Assembly: GCA_034096865.1 (NCBI GenBank)
Contig: JAWQFJ010028822.1
Coordinates: 1 to 64,000, forward strand
DNA: 64,000 nucleotides
Source: Theodoxus fluviatilis
Lineage: Eukaryota > Mollusca > Gastropoda > Cycloneritida > Neritidae
Reading direction: 5' to 3'
The position numbers and the translations under genes are program-made. The notes under the pieces are model-generated. The model did no database searches, was not told the DNA's origin, and saw only the letters and a program-made list of their open reading frames with translations. Below are positions 19,837 to 30,272 of this stretch, in pieces (positions within the stretch are counted from its first letter, which is position 1; every line of letters starts with the position of its first letter).

Positions 19837-20352
19837 AGGCTTGTTCAGGAGTTCAACGCGCTGCATGAGCGCTTCATGTTGGGAATTGAGCGCTCTTTGC
19901 CTCTCCTGAACACCTAAGATGTAGTGCAGCGCTTCACTTGTTAAAGGGGAGGTAAATCTTCTGCGCCCCATGTTGTGTTGATAAGACGCGAAAAAAGTGT
20001 TTTCTTTGCCACAGACATCGTTTATGCACGTTTAAATGTATTCTGCATGAATAAAGTCCACTACTGTGTCATCCTTACTTGCCATTACTCGTTCATACAG
20101 GGCGCTTGGGGCAAATAAAGCCTGTTCCAGTCCCAAAATGATGTCTCTGAGGGTTATTTTACGCATCGACTGCCAGTGCGGGATTGAAGACGCCATTTTG
20201 AAAATGATGCAAAATCGTCTGAATCACCTCGGATCGGTGATGCAAAGCGCTGCTCAGCGCTGAGTGAATCACGCCCCAAAATTCCTGTTCAGGAGTGAAT
20301 CACATGCAGCGCTGAGCAGTGTTTTGCAGCCCTGCGCCTCCTGAACAAGCCT
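19837..20352. mobile_element. AGCGCT-rich inverted-repeat element, copy A, 516 bp, CTA duplication
   Basis: The ends AGGCTTGTTCAGGAG and CTCCTGAACAAGCCT are perfect complements. CTA flanks both sides (19834-19836, 20353-20355). The body is shared with 25221-25706. A 3-bp duplication of this kind suits PIF/Harbinger-type elements. No transposase is present. Confidence 0.85.
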
Positions 20353-20374
20353 CTAGATCTATGCACAAATAACG

Positions 20375-20800
20375 TCAACATGCCCTCAGGGATAAGGAGG
20401 ATAGTGAAGCATTGGATAGGTTGGTCAGTTTTCTTTTTGAACGGTCAAGCGTACTTGAAGAGTGAGGAAAAAACACACCACCCTTTAAAGTTGATAGTTA
20501 ATTTTGCTGCACTGAACGCTGGCAAGGCTAATTGGTTCAAGGGAGGTCACTCTACTACAGGCTGTCTGGAAGTTGACCCTGCTGCTGCTTTCAAGGTGAA
20601 GGTCGATTTGTAATAGTTCAACATGGCGTCCAACAGTTCACACACAGACTTCGCATAGAAGAAATTGTTAAATGTCTGTCTAGAAAGAGCAAGAACCAAC
20701 TGTGTGTACAGCAAGGATCTTCTGGTGCGGTAAGTGAGTCTTTCCTGATCAGTTGCTGCCAGCCACTGTGTTTGCGGTTCTGTCCCTATGTATTACTATT
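20375..20800 (+). repeat. Dispersed module with ATGGCGTCC and donor-like end, copy 2
   Basis: Counterpart of 6230-6645, with the same start (TGCCCTCAGGGATAAGG), the same AACATGGCGTCCAACAGTTC and the same GGTGCGGTAAGTGAGTC. It lies directly after an AGCGCT element and directly before a CACGTG element. The same three modules occur together at 5.0-6.6 kb in another order. Confidence 0.6.
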
Positions 20801-20821
20801 AGGACTTCGTAAAGGACATGC

Positions 20822-21968
20822 GGCTAAATACAGCTATCCACGCCCAGAGTCACCGCTTCTGATTGGCCGCTTCGTGTCACGTGACTCTAGTACTTCAGCG
20901 GCGAAACGCAGGTATTCTGTCAGTCCGTGCCTTCAAGTTCAACTTTTGAAGCATCGTACCGACTTTTCTCCTCGTCATGGATCGTGCTGAAGATGGTATG
21001 TCTGCATTTCATTGTTATTTTGTCTCATTTTCAAAGTTTTGACTGTGTCATTTTTTGTGCGAGTGAAGCATAACGTCTCTGTTGGCGAGTGGTTAGCGCG
21101 CTGGACTAACAGTCGCTTGCGGCTAGAGGGTGCGGCGTTTGAAGCTGCGCAGTTCCCAGAGTTGCATCCTTGAGCTGAAACTTTTACTGAGATTCTGGTT
21201 TACCTTGTTGCATTTTATTGATTTTATGTATCTTCTCTATTTTCTCAACTGGCCACAATTCAGGACAATTCAGGTATAACAAAATCCACATTAAATTCCA
21301 ATAAACACTAAGACTGTAAGAAAACTAGATATCATGACCTAAATACATAATTTAACAATGTAAACAAAAGAGTCGTTGCCAACATTTCCGGACACTGTAC
21401 CCCAGTTTTGAAATCTCGGCCTTACAGTCATGTGACTCGCACGCCCGGGGAGTTATGCTAAGATCCGGCCGCGTTAATGTATCTGCGTTTTGTGACAAAC
21501 GTCTTGCTCGGCGATACTGTACTCCATGCACCTTAACAGTCCGCGTGATTCGGGTGTAATCTTAAGCTAAACGACGTTTATAAATGTCCATTCTCGTGAG
21601 AAATGCCGAGATTTGAAACTCGGGTACAGTGTCCGAAAATGTTGGCAACAACGACCATTTCAGCAACACTGACACGACTGTTACAACATACAACACAAAT
21701 AACATTGTAAATACGCAAACAGAGCCTGCACAGTGTCAAAAACATCAATTTTCTTCAAACGCGCGTGTTCATTAGACGACAGAAAACATCAAATTTCATT
21801 CATTCGCGCATTACTCTTGGCAGCGTTCAGCGGACGAAGTAAACATCACACTACGGACCATAACGTAAGTACGAGTTGCAGATGAAACTATCATAGTCAC
21901 GTGACACAAAGTGGCCAATCAGAAGCGGTGACTCTGGGAGTGGATAACTGTCTTTAGCCGCATGTATG
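20822..21968. mobile_element. Inverted-repeat element (CACGTG/CCAAT family), copy 2, about 1.15 kb
   Basis: The ends ATGCGGCTAAATACAGCTAT and its complement bracket the element. Both arms hold CCAATCAGAAGCGGTGACTC or its complement next to TCACGTGAC. Inside, CACGCCCGGGGAGTTATGCT to CTGTACTCCATGCACC matches copy 1. The right arm (21670-21890) matches the left arm of copy 1 in reverse complement, so the inner arms are flipped between copies. A second nested inverted repeat (GTTGCCAACATTTCCGGACA at 21374 and its complement ending about 21651) lies within. Confidence 0.8.
21078..21165 (+). repeat. tRNA-like A-box remnant
   Basis: TTGGCGAGTGGTTAGCGCGC resembles a tRNA A box with D-arm. The later GCGTTTGAAGC is only a poor B box (consensus GGTTCGANNCC). 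This is probably the head of a tRNA-derived SINE inserted in the element, not a functional tRNA gene. Confidence 0.35.
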
Positions 21969-22049
21969 ATCATGTCGAGTGTCAGTGCATGCAAAACATT
22001 ATCAGAATCTGATATCACTAGGTTTCAGGCTCTCCATTTGTTTGGTCAT

Positions 22050-22735
22050 GTTGAATGCGGTGGCATTATCTGGTCAGTCTCTTTCTTCTTCTCGAATGCC
22101 GTCGCACTTGGAGCCCAGCACTTGCAATGAAGTGTGCTGTCCTGCGCAGTCGGTCCAGCGGTCCTGCGCAGTCGGTCCAGCGGTCCTGCGCAGTCGGTCC
22201 AGCGGTCCTGCGCAGTTGGTCCAGCTGTCCTGCGCAGTTGGTCCAGCGGTCCTGCGCAGTTGGTCCAGCGGTCCTGCGCAGTTGGTCCAGCTGTCCTGCG
22301 CAGTTGGTCCAGCGGTCCTGCGCAGTTGGTCCAGCGGTCCTGCGCAGTTGGTCCAGCTGTCCTGCGCAGTTGGTCCAGCGGTCCTGCACAGTTGGTCCAG
22401 CGGTCCGGACACAGCTACTGGTTGTGACCGTAACTCTTCTTTTAGTGTGTGGTGATAGTGCAGTCCTGGAAGACTTGCTCAACAGTCTCTTCGGCTTCTC
22501 CACAACAACATGTCGACAATGGGGAAAGATGGCGTTTTCGGTGCATAATCTCAGCCTGTAGTGCCCCGTCCTCAGCCGGAATATCACCCCAGTTCTTCTC
22601 TGGATAGCTGGTGGTAGCAATTGTGTTCGGTACAGAGATTTGATGATGATGATTGTCTCTGTAGAAGAGACTTCATTGGTTTCCAGTTCTTTCTCTGCTC
22701 CCATTTTGGGTAGTTTGTCAGCTTCTTCATTACCG
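22050..22735 (-). pseudogene. LINE RNase H-like/C-terminal fragment interrupted by a minisatellite
   Basis: On the - strand, residues such as IFRLRTGHYRLR and a following CxxC-like HCRH stretch (about 22705-22440) resemble the RNase H C-terminal part of non-LTR elements (FRLRTGH motif). The end RRTAHFIASAGLQV (about 22160-22110) resembles the last segment of the same domain. Between them lies a 22-bp minisatellite. The reading frame is mixed, so this is a remnant. Confidence 0.55.
22138..22411. repeat. 22-bp minisatellite (GGTCCTGCGCAGTYGGTCCAGC)n
   Basis: About twelve units of 22 bp with C/T and CGG/CTG variants. Because 22 is not a multiple of three, three units give a 22-residue protein period in every frame, and long ORFs on both strands are artefacts. 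Confidence 0.95.
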
Positions 22736-22808
22736 TATATTCCACAGTTGTTCTGAGACTTTTTATATCTGGTCAGTCATCATACAGCATCTGGAAAAGT
22801 TCTTTTCA

Positions 22809-23680
22809 TCAGTTCAGTTCAGTTCAGTCTCTTAACCCTGAGATGGGTTGTTGAGGCATCACTGATGACTTTCGGACAATCTTCCTCCATCGATCTCTAT
22901 CCTCTGTGGCTCGCTGTGAGTCAGCAAAGGTCAAGCCTGTCCACTCTTTGATGTTGTCTTCCCACCTCTTTCTCTGCCTGCCTCTCCTTCTCCCACCTGG
23001 TACGGTACCTTGCAGGATGGTCTTGGCCAGCCCACTGCCTCTTGACACGTGACCCACTTCAGCTTTCTGCTTTTCACGATTCAGAGCAGGTCTTCGTACT
23101 GTCCAATTGCTCTCCTGATCCTGTTGCTGACTTCCTCATTCGTGACATGGTCTTTATATGAGATATTCAGAATCTTGCGGTAGCATCTCATTTCCAGGGC
23201 TTGTATCCGTCTCTGTAGTTCAGATGTGAGTGTCCAGGACTCGCATGCATACAAGAATATGGAGATGGCCAGCGTGCGCATGAGCCTGATCTTCGACACG
23301 AGAGTGATATTTCTGTCACGCCATATTGGCTTCAACTTTGCCAATGCTGCTGTTGTTTGTGCTATTCTGGACAGTATATCTGGTTTGGACCCTTCATCAG
23401 TCACGATAGATCCCAGGTATTTGAAGTTGTTCACAGCTTCCAGTTTTTGGCCCTTCACTTTGATTTCCATTTTGAAGCCCCGAGGATTGTTCGTCATCAC
23501 CTTGGTCTTCTCGGCGCTGATCTCCATGCCATATGCCTGTGAGGTCTTGTCCAGGTGCTCGACAAGACTAGTCAGCTCCTCTTCACTTCCTGCTAATCCA
23601 TTAATGTCATCAGCAAAACGTAAGTTGGTGATCATATGGAATTGAAAAGTCGAAGGGAACACAGTGTCCAGCATGGTTTA
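22809..23680 (-). pseudogene. 5'-truncated non-LTR retrotransposon reverse transcriptase
   Basis: Read on the - strand from about 23674, the ORF contains LRFADDINGLAGS, the catalytic (Y/F)ADD box of reverse transcriptases. It is followed by the thumb-like KYLGSIVTDEGS, LYACESWTLT and LEMRCYRKIL motifs. After a stop and frameshift near 23060-23085 the C-terminal region continues with GHVSRGSGLAKTILQG and GRRRGRQRKRWEDNI. The 3' end has an (ACTGA)n tail (22809-22830). The element lacks its endonuclease and fingers, as expected of 5' truncation. Clade not assigned. Confidence 0.85.
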
Positions 23681-23721
23681 TTCATTCACCACCAGCTTTC
23701 GAAGTAATACTCCACGAGGTG

Positions 23722-23917
23722 GGATGAACGGATGGATGGAGTTTTACGGCCTATCAGCCGGTAGAGGCTATGTAAGGTCACTGAGCACGAAACTCACCAA
23801 AACAGTTTAGAGTAAACGCAAACCATGTACGTCACAGTGTCCCTAATTATTCGTCTCTAACGAATCGTGTAGGGAGCTGACGCAGTGGGTCTATTCTCAC
23901 CCTCAAACCACAGGGGG
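23722..23917 (-). mobile_element. SINE copy with about 13-bp target duplication
   Basis: CCACGAGGTGGGA at the left and CCATGAGGTGGGA at the right flank a copy running from GGATGGATGGAGTTTTACGG to CCACAGGGGG on the + strand. With the ATCC run as tail, its sense strand is -. Confidence 0.85.
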
Positions 23918-23947
23918 CCCATGAGGTGGGAGTGGAAGAAAGAAGGA

Positions 23948-24352
23948 TCGGAATCCCTTAATTCCACTAATGGGCCACACTGGTGGACTCGTCCGAGGAA
24001 AGAGGTGCGGACCCTGCTCCGCTGGCAGGCCACGGCATCTGATTGGCTGCGTTTTTACATAGGCGTTCATGCTCGAAACAGCCGAATCGCCTTGACGACT
24101 GCTGCAATTATGATATTCATCATAACCCCTTTCAGCTGAATGCGCATTATGTACACCAGTTCGTCGATTATTCACACTTTATTGGCCTTCTTTGTGCGGA
24201 AAAATCGTCCAAGATTGCATATGTGAGCTAGCGAGCATGAAATAATTTGGTTGTCATTCTGTGTGGAAGTCACTGCAAATTAAACGACCAACATCGCACC
24301 CCTTTCCTCGTACGAGTACACCAGTGTAGCCCATTAGTGGAAGGGATTCCGA
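23948..24352. mobile_element. 405-bp inverted-repeat element
   Basis: The first 62 or so bases (TCGGAATCCCTTAATTCCAC ... GAGGAAAGAGGTGCGG) are the near-perfect complement of the last 60 (... CCATTAGTGGAAGGGATTCC GA). The middle is single copy here. No transposase. The target duplication is uncertain. It starts about 30 bp after the SINE. Confidence 0.8.
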
Positions 24353-25220
24353 AGGCTCTGTCTGTTCAAATAACCTTTGCTGTGGAAGCAGGTTAATTCA
24401 CCCCAAGGGGAGAGTAGGCCATCTTGCAGCAGGCCCTGACTGCTGTGCCAGATTACTCTTGGGAGCCTGGAGCCTGACAGCCGTATAGGGTCTTTGAGAA
24501 TACAGCCGTCCTCAATGAACGTGTCCAAGTCTTATCAGTCATCAAGCACAACAGGAGGTGCATGCTGAAATGCCAGGCCTCTCCAGGCTATCGGGGTCAT
24601 CCCCTCTCCCTTTGCCATTCCAAACAAGCGAATAACTGGCAAAATCAAGACTTGACTGCATCTTCTCTCACCAGCTCCGGTGATTTTTGTGATCAATGGC
24701 CTTGCAAAGCCAGGAAAGACCGATAAACTTTATCACTCTAAATCAGCATCTTCCCTGTACAGTTCTGGCGAGAGGTAACGATGAAGGTGCCCTTTCTTTT
24801 ATATCGAGATTTTCCACCCATTGTTGAACACTCAAACAACACACTTTTACACCCCCTGGTCACCAGGCTACTCCTCTCATCACTCCACCATCTCAACTCC
24901 CTGGGGAGCATGCAACCAGGCTGCGAATGAACGAGCCACAGTTAGCCTGTGCAGTGTCACAGCTCGGCCCTCACAGGTACCCGCTTTACACCTGGTTATG
25001 GAGAAGCAATGTGAATAATGCAGGTCAAGCATGCTAACCACTCGGCCACAGAACCCCACGAAACACCAAGAAGGTGCCATGGGCATTGCAGATAAACAGA
25101 TCTGCTATTTCTTCATATCTTTATATAAATATAAAACTTCATGTGTATGCTTGTTTCATTCATCGCTATGCATTCCCGTACCATTTAAGCTGCTGGATTC
25201 AAGCTTGACACATAATCTAG
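24353..25220. other. Non-coding; tRNA-like A box at 25030-25060 on - strand
   Basis: No gene. The - strand sequence at 25030-25060 reads TGGCCGAGTGGTTAGCATGC, a good tRNA A box. No B box follows, so it is probably a SINE head remnant. Confidence 0.4.
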
Positions 25221-25706
25221 AGGCTTGTTCAGGAGTACAAAGCGCTGCATGAGCGCTTCATGTTGGGAATTGAGCGCTCTTTGCCTCTCCTGAACACCTA
25301 CAGATTTAGTGCAGCGATTCACTTGTTAAAGGGGAGGTAAATCTTCTGCGCCCCATGTTGTGTTGATAGACGCTAAGAAAGTATTTTCTTTGCCACAGAC
25401 ATCGTTTAAATGTATTCTGCATGAATAAAGTCCACTACTGTGTCATCCTTACTTGCCATTACTCGCGCATACAGAGCGCTTGGGGCAAATAAAGCCCGTT
25501 CCAGTCTCAAAATGATGTTTCTGAGGGTTATTTTACGCATCGACAGCCAGTGCGGGATCGAAGACGCCATTTAAAAAATCGTCTGAATCACCTCGGATAG
25601 GTGATGCACAGCGCTGCTCAGCGCTGAGTGAATCACGCCCCAAAATTGATGTTCAGGAGTGAATCACATGCAGCGCTGTGCAGCGCTGCGCCTCCTGAAC
25701 AAGCCT
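25221..25706. mobile_element. AGCGCT-rich inverted-repeat element, copy B, 486 bp, TAG duplication
   Basis: The same complementary ends as copy A (AGGCTTGTTCAGGAG / CTCCTGAACAAGCCT), flanked by TAG on both sides (25218-25220, 25707-25709). The body aligns with 19837-20352 with small deletions. Confidence 0.87.
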
Positions 25707-25953
25707 TAGGTGCCATAAGGAAGGTTATTGGCTATCTACTTTTGTGGTAGCAACATCAGGGGTGGGGTTTTTCATTTTAATTTTGGCCAGCATTAGGTCA
25801 TTAGCCGGTGCAGACCCTTGCTTGAGAGGAGCTAGGCCCCCAGGAATGATCAAGTGTGGTGGAGGCCAGGATGCAGAAGGGAGGGAGAAGTGTGCTTATC
25901 TGTACCACCTGGTAGTTATAAGGATAACGAGGGCTGGGAGAGGCGTTTGTCCT

Positions 25954-26345
25954 GTCTAGTAGAGATACACTGGAGCGACTACATCACCAATGTGGAAGTT
26001 TTGGAACGGTCTCAACTCACCAGCATAGAGACCATGCTTTTGAGATCTCAGCTGCGCTGGGCAGGCCATGTTTCCAGAATGGAAAACCAACACCTGCTCA
26101 AGAAAGCCCTCATCTCCTGCAACATCGATCCCCGACAGTGGACCTCCGCCGCTGCTGACAGAGATGCCTGGCGCCACACCATCAATGAAGCCACGGCAGT
26201 GTTGGAGAGCTCCAGCAGGGACACACTGAAGGAGTAGCACCAGAGGAGAAAAAACCGAGAAGGCGTCATGCTAGATCCTGGCCGGATCTTCCCCTGTGGC
26301 CGCTGTGGTCGAGCTTGCCGGTCCCGCATCGGCCTCTACAGCCAC
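25954..26345 (+). pseudogene. LINE C-terminal fragment with zinc-knuckle-like end
   Basis: The + strand ORF has LRSQLRWAGHVSRMENQHLL, then DRDAWRHTINEA, typical of the region after the reverse transcriptase in several LINE clades. After a TAG at 26235, in the same frame, PCGRCGRACRSRIGLYSHQL follows, a CxxC-x12-H-x-C end seen in such elements. No RT domain is left. 5'-truncated remnant. Confidence 0.7.
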
Positions 26346-27430
26346 CAACTTGTCTGCGGTAGACATGGACAGCAGCATCAACTCATCTTTGTTTGCAAGC
26401 AACGCCATAGATAGAGGTGAGGATGTAGAGGGCAGGGAGAAAGTGTGTATATTAGCCACTCTCCGATTATCCCTGTTAAGCTCCTTCCAACTGATAAACT
26501 TTGGTCTGGGAGGAGGGGGAGATAGAGAGGTAGCAGGCAAAGCCAGTTATTGTCTGTTTCTATTCTCCTTTCTCCCTCTCTTTTCTGCCACTTTTGCCTC
26601 TAGACAGCTGGCCTCTATCACCATACTCCTGAGCACCAGGTGTGGTGGATGTAGCGGGCAAGACCTGCTAGTCTCATCTCTAAAGAAATGCAGACTGAAA
26701 AAATCCTGGAGTAGTTGGTAGATATTTTATTTGGAACATGAAAATAATCTTTCTCCACATTTAAACTGATATTTCATATGTAAAACTAAAACGTTATTAT
26801 GCCATTCTTGAATTGTGAAACCTAGACAGTAGTATTATTTTCATGACAACAAATGCTCATCAAAATACAGCAAATGACAGTACTTCCTGCCATATGCACA
26901 TAAAAAGAAAGCATTCATAAATCCTAATCAGTCTCATATCTGTTCCTGGACAAGGGTGTTTTTTTATGAATGAGATGACAACAGCAATGCAAAGAAATAA
27001 AACAAATTGTACACATCATTTGTTTCGTATTATTAAAAAAAGAAGTTAAAATACTAAGTTTGATTACTACACTACATGCTATTTATATGCAACACATCTT
27101 GTAGATCTCCTGGAGTGATAGAGAGAGAGGTAAGAAGCAATCAACAACCTATGAATAAATCTTCACCTTTACCCTGGCGTCGTAATTTGGACCATTAGAT
27201 CAGTCATCACTACCACAAAAAAGCTACATTTCAAGGGCAAGACAAATCCTTTTCTTTTGCACACGCCCTTCTAACTATCCAACAAAATATAGCAAAACCT
27301 ACACCAGAAGAATAACTCTCAACACAACAAAGAACAAATCCAAGTCATTGTTTGAAGAAAATGTAAATACAGAATTTTGGGGTAATTTATGGAAAGCACA
27401 TGTCATGACCCCCCTGCCCCTCATCACTTA
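26346..27430. other. AT-rich non-coding DNA
   Basis: No gene or element recognised. Only composition-driven short ORFs occur. Confidence 0.5.
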
Positions 27431-27583
27431 CAGCTTGGCCCAGTCACCACCTTGCAGCAAAGGCCGGGACTGCCAGGGTAAGGGTTAGAAATGCATGTGT
27501 CATGACACAGCTTGGCCCAGTCACCACCTTGCAGCAAAGGCCGGGACTGCCAGGGTAAGGGTTAGAAATGCATGTGTCATGAC
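27431..27583. repeat. 76-bp tandem duplication
   Basis: CAGCTTGGCCCAGTCACCAC through AGAAATGCATGTGTCATGAC occurs twice in tandem, nearly identical. It is a recent local duplication. Confidence 0.92.
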
Positions 27584-27900
27584 GCATTCAGGCCACCAGT
27601 GTAGTGTACCTGATCTTGTCATGTCAGTTGACCAAGCAGACAGTGATGTGTACACGTATCCATGAGCGTCAATCCACCTGCATCAATTCTGATGCTGAAT
27701 GCATTTTTTAAAATGATGAACAAATTACTGCCTGCTATCTCCAGTATGTGGCTGCCCCTAAAGATACACTCTGCAAAGCCCTGTACAATGATTTCTCGCA
27801 TTCAGCTGGATCTCAGACAAAAGTTCATCAGATACAGACGAAAAAAACAAACAAACTGCATCCAGTTAATTTCTTCTCTCAAATGTTTTACACAAGCACA
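27584..27900. other. No gene seen
   Basis: Short ORFs without domains. Confidence 0.45.
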
Positions 27901-27932
27901 GCTCTTGAGGTCTTTGATCACAAGCTGACAAG

Positions 27933-28110
27933 AATGAATGAATGAGTGGATGGATAGTGTTTTACGGCCTATCAGCCTTTGTAGGCTATGTTAGGCCAGC
28001 AAGCACAACATTACTAGAACAGTTTAGAGCAAACACAAATCAAGTCACAAAGTCCCTAGTTATTTGCCTCTTACGAATTGCAGAGGGAGATGCATTGGAT
28101 CTACTCGTTT
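27933..28110 (-). mobile_element. SINE copy inserted in a minisatellite unit
   Basis: It runs from AATGAATGAGTGGATGGATA to GCAGAGGGAGATGCATTGGA on the + strand. It is flanked by TTTGATCACAAGCTGACAAG (27912-27931) and TTTGATCCCAAGTTGACAAG (28118-28137). The flank is one unit of the adjacent 29-bp minisatellite, so the SINE entered an existing array. Confidence 0.75.
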
Positions 28111-28111
28111 G

Positions 28112-28645
28112 ATCCCAAGTTGACAAGACTTGAACGTTTGATCCCAAGTTGACAAGACTTGAACGTTTGATCCCAAGTTGACAAGACTTGAACGTTTGAT
28201 CCCAAGTTGACAAGACTTGAACGTTTGATCCCAAGTTGACAAGACTTGAACGTTTGATCCCAAGTTGACAAGACTTGAACGTTTGATCCCAAGTTGACAA
28301 GACTTGAACGTTTGATCCCAAGTTGACAAGACTTGAACGTTTGATCATTAGCTGACTTGAAGATATGATTATGGATGCATACCTTGACAAGACTTGTGAA
28401 CATCTGAAGATGACAAAACTTGAAGGTCTGACTGCAAGTTGACAAGACTCGATACATTTCAAATGCTTCAAGATTTAATCACAAGTTGGCAAGGCTGAAT
28501 TACAATTTGATGAGACTTTATCATTTGACTTTAATTAGATGACACTTGGAGATATGATCACGAGAAGACAAGACTTGAAGATTTTATCGCAAGTTGACAA
28601 GACTTAAATCTATTATCACAAGTTGACAAGACTTGAAGATTTGCA
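28112..28645. repeat. 29-bp minisatellite with degenerate tail
   Basis: About seven to eight near-perfect units of GTTTGATCCCAAGTTGACAA plus GACTTGAAC (to 28345), then diverged units up to about 28645. One more unit lies left of the SINE at about 27903-27932. Predicted ORFs on the - strand are artefacts. Confidence 0.93.
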
Positions 28646-30128
28646 GACAGCCAACCCTATGCTTTGAATGTCTACATGCAGAAGAATATTAAGCATGAAG
28701 ATGCAGATATTTTGCATTTGCTGAGAATTGAGAGAAATCATCATCATATCATCTAGAGACAGTACAGGGTTTTCATAGGGTGAATGTTTGAACAGCTAAC
28801 ATGCTCAGCTCCATGAAGGTAATCCCCCCCCCCCCCCCTCTTCACATTCCCTCGTGAGAGAAGCAAGGTTTACAAAAGACAACCAATCATTGGCAAAGTA
28901 AACAGTGTTCAAGTAAAACTATTTGGTAAAATTTTGGAGTATTTCTCTCCAAGTCGAAAAAAGAATGAGGTTTTATCTAGCACTACTTTGTATAGCTATG
29001 TGCACTTCTAGAATTACAAAAACCTGGGTCCAGCAGTATGTATCCAAGTTGGTTAGTACATAGCAGTGTTTGCTTCATGCATGAAAGCATCACGAAACAT
29101 AAATGATAAAGTACTTTTCAAAACGCATATATACAAACGTTTAAGTCACGACTACTTAATGCAGGGGGTTTCCACTACAATGCAGGGAAACTGAAACTGA
29201 TTGTGGTTCTACATCTTCCTTTCCCCAAAGATGTCAACCATGACCTTCCAAACACCAAGACTACTTACACAATACCAATCATTTGCTGAATTCCTCATTG
29301 AGTAAAATGTACAGTTAAAATATAGCAAGCTACAAACTTCATCCATTTAACATTCATGATTTCAAACTTTTCTCCTTCTAAACAAAACCAACTGAAATAC
29401 ATTTTTTTTTTAAACCGGCATGCCAAATCCCTTTCCTTCTGATAAGAACATGAATAATAAAACACCTTAGTCAACATACTACGACCTTACACACACACAC
29501 AAAAGGTATTGTGGCTTCTTCATGTACATACTACAGAGGGAACTTTCACTGGAGACCTTTTATCACCTGCAAACAATATTTTTCATCCTAAGAAGTTACA
29601 TTCAGATAGACATGATCAATCTAAGTTTATGACTGGGGATGAAAGCACATGCCTGAGAATCCCAGTATACGACTGACAATCCTGAACACAACACAGCCCA
29701 AGGGGCAAAGTCTCAGTGCTTTGAGATGAAGATGAAAGATGTGTCGAACGACAAATCACAGGCTACTTTACACACATCAGATCTATTCTTTACACTGCCT
29801 CAATCTCTGACCCTCTCATACAGACTTTGACTGAGAAGTCAGGCTGGAAGTTTCTTCTTGCTCCTTGTGGAGTGTCAGCCACTTTCCAGAGTTCTGCAAC
29901 TACAAAACATATATGGAATGAAGCACCTCGCCAGAATGACATTCAAATCTGTGTCAAACAGATCACAAAAGCAAGCACAAACAGCACGGGAGGACTGCCA
30001 GAACACACCTTTTGAAGAACATCATTAATCCACTAATGTGATACAAAACAAGAGTAAAGCCTAAGTGCAATGTTAAAAAACAGTTTACAATATGCATAAT
30101 TCCAGCTGCTGAGGCACATCCAATGTAA
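28646..30128. other. AT-rich non-coding DNA
   Basis: No gene; short poly-C at 28826-28839. It could be part of the 3' flank or 3' UTR of the - strand gene ending at 32.8 kb, but I see no decisive signal. Confidence 0.4.
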
Positions 30129-30272
30129 AGGCTATGTAAGGCAATTAAGCACGAACATCACTAGAATATTTTCAAGTACACGCATTTCAAGTCACGATGT
30201 CCTTATTTATTTGCCTCTTATGCATCGTGAGACACGGTGGGTGTATTCTTTTAGCCCCCAACCCACAGGGGG
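30129..30272 (-). mobile_element. SINE copy, tail side missing
   Basis: It runs from AAGGCTATGTAAGGCAATTA to AACCCACAGGGGG on the + strand. The ATCC tail and first 30 bases are missing. Confidence 0.75.

Noticed and set aside
21078..21165. Functional tRNA gene
   Set aside because: The A box is acceptable, but the B box is poor, and no cloverleaf acceptor stem could be paired.
22066..22704. 212-codon ORF on the - strand as an intact gene
   Set aside because: A LINE RNase H remnant fused to a 22-bp minisatellite; frames differ on either side of the array.
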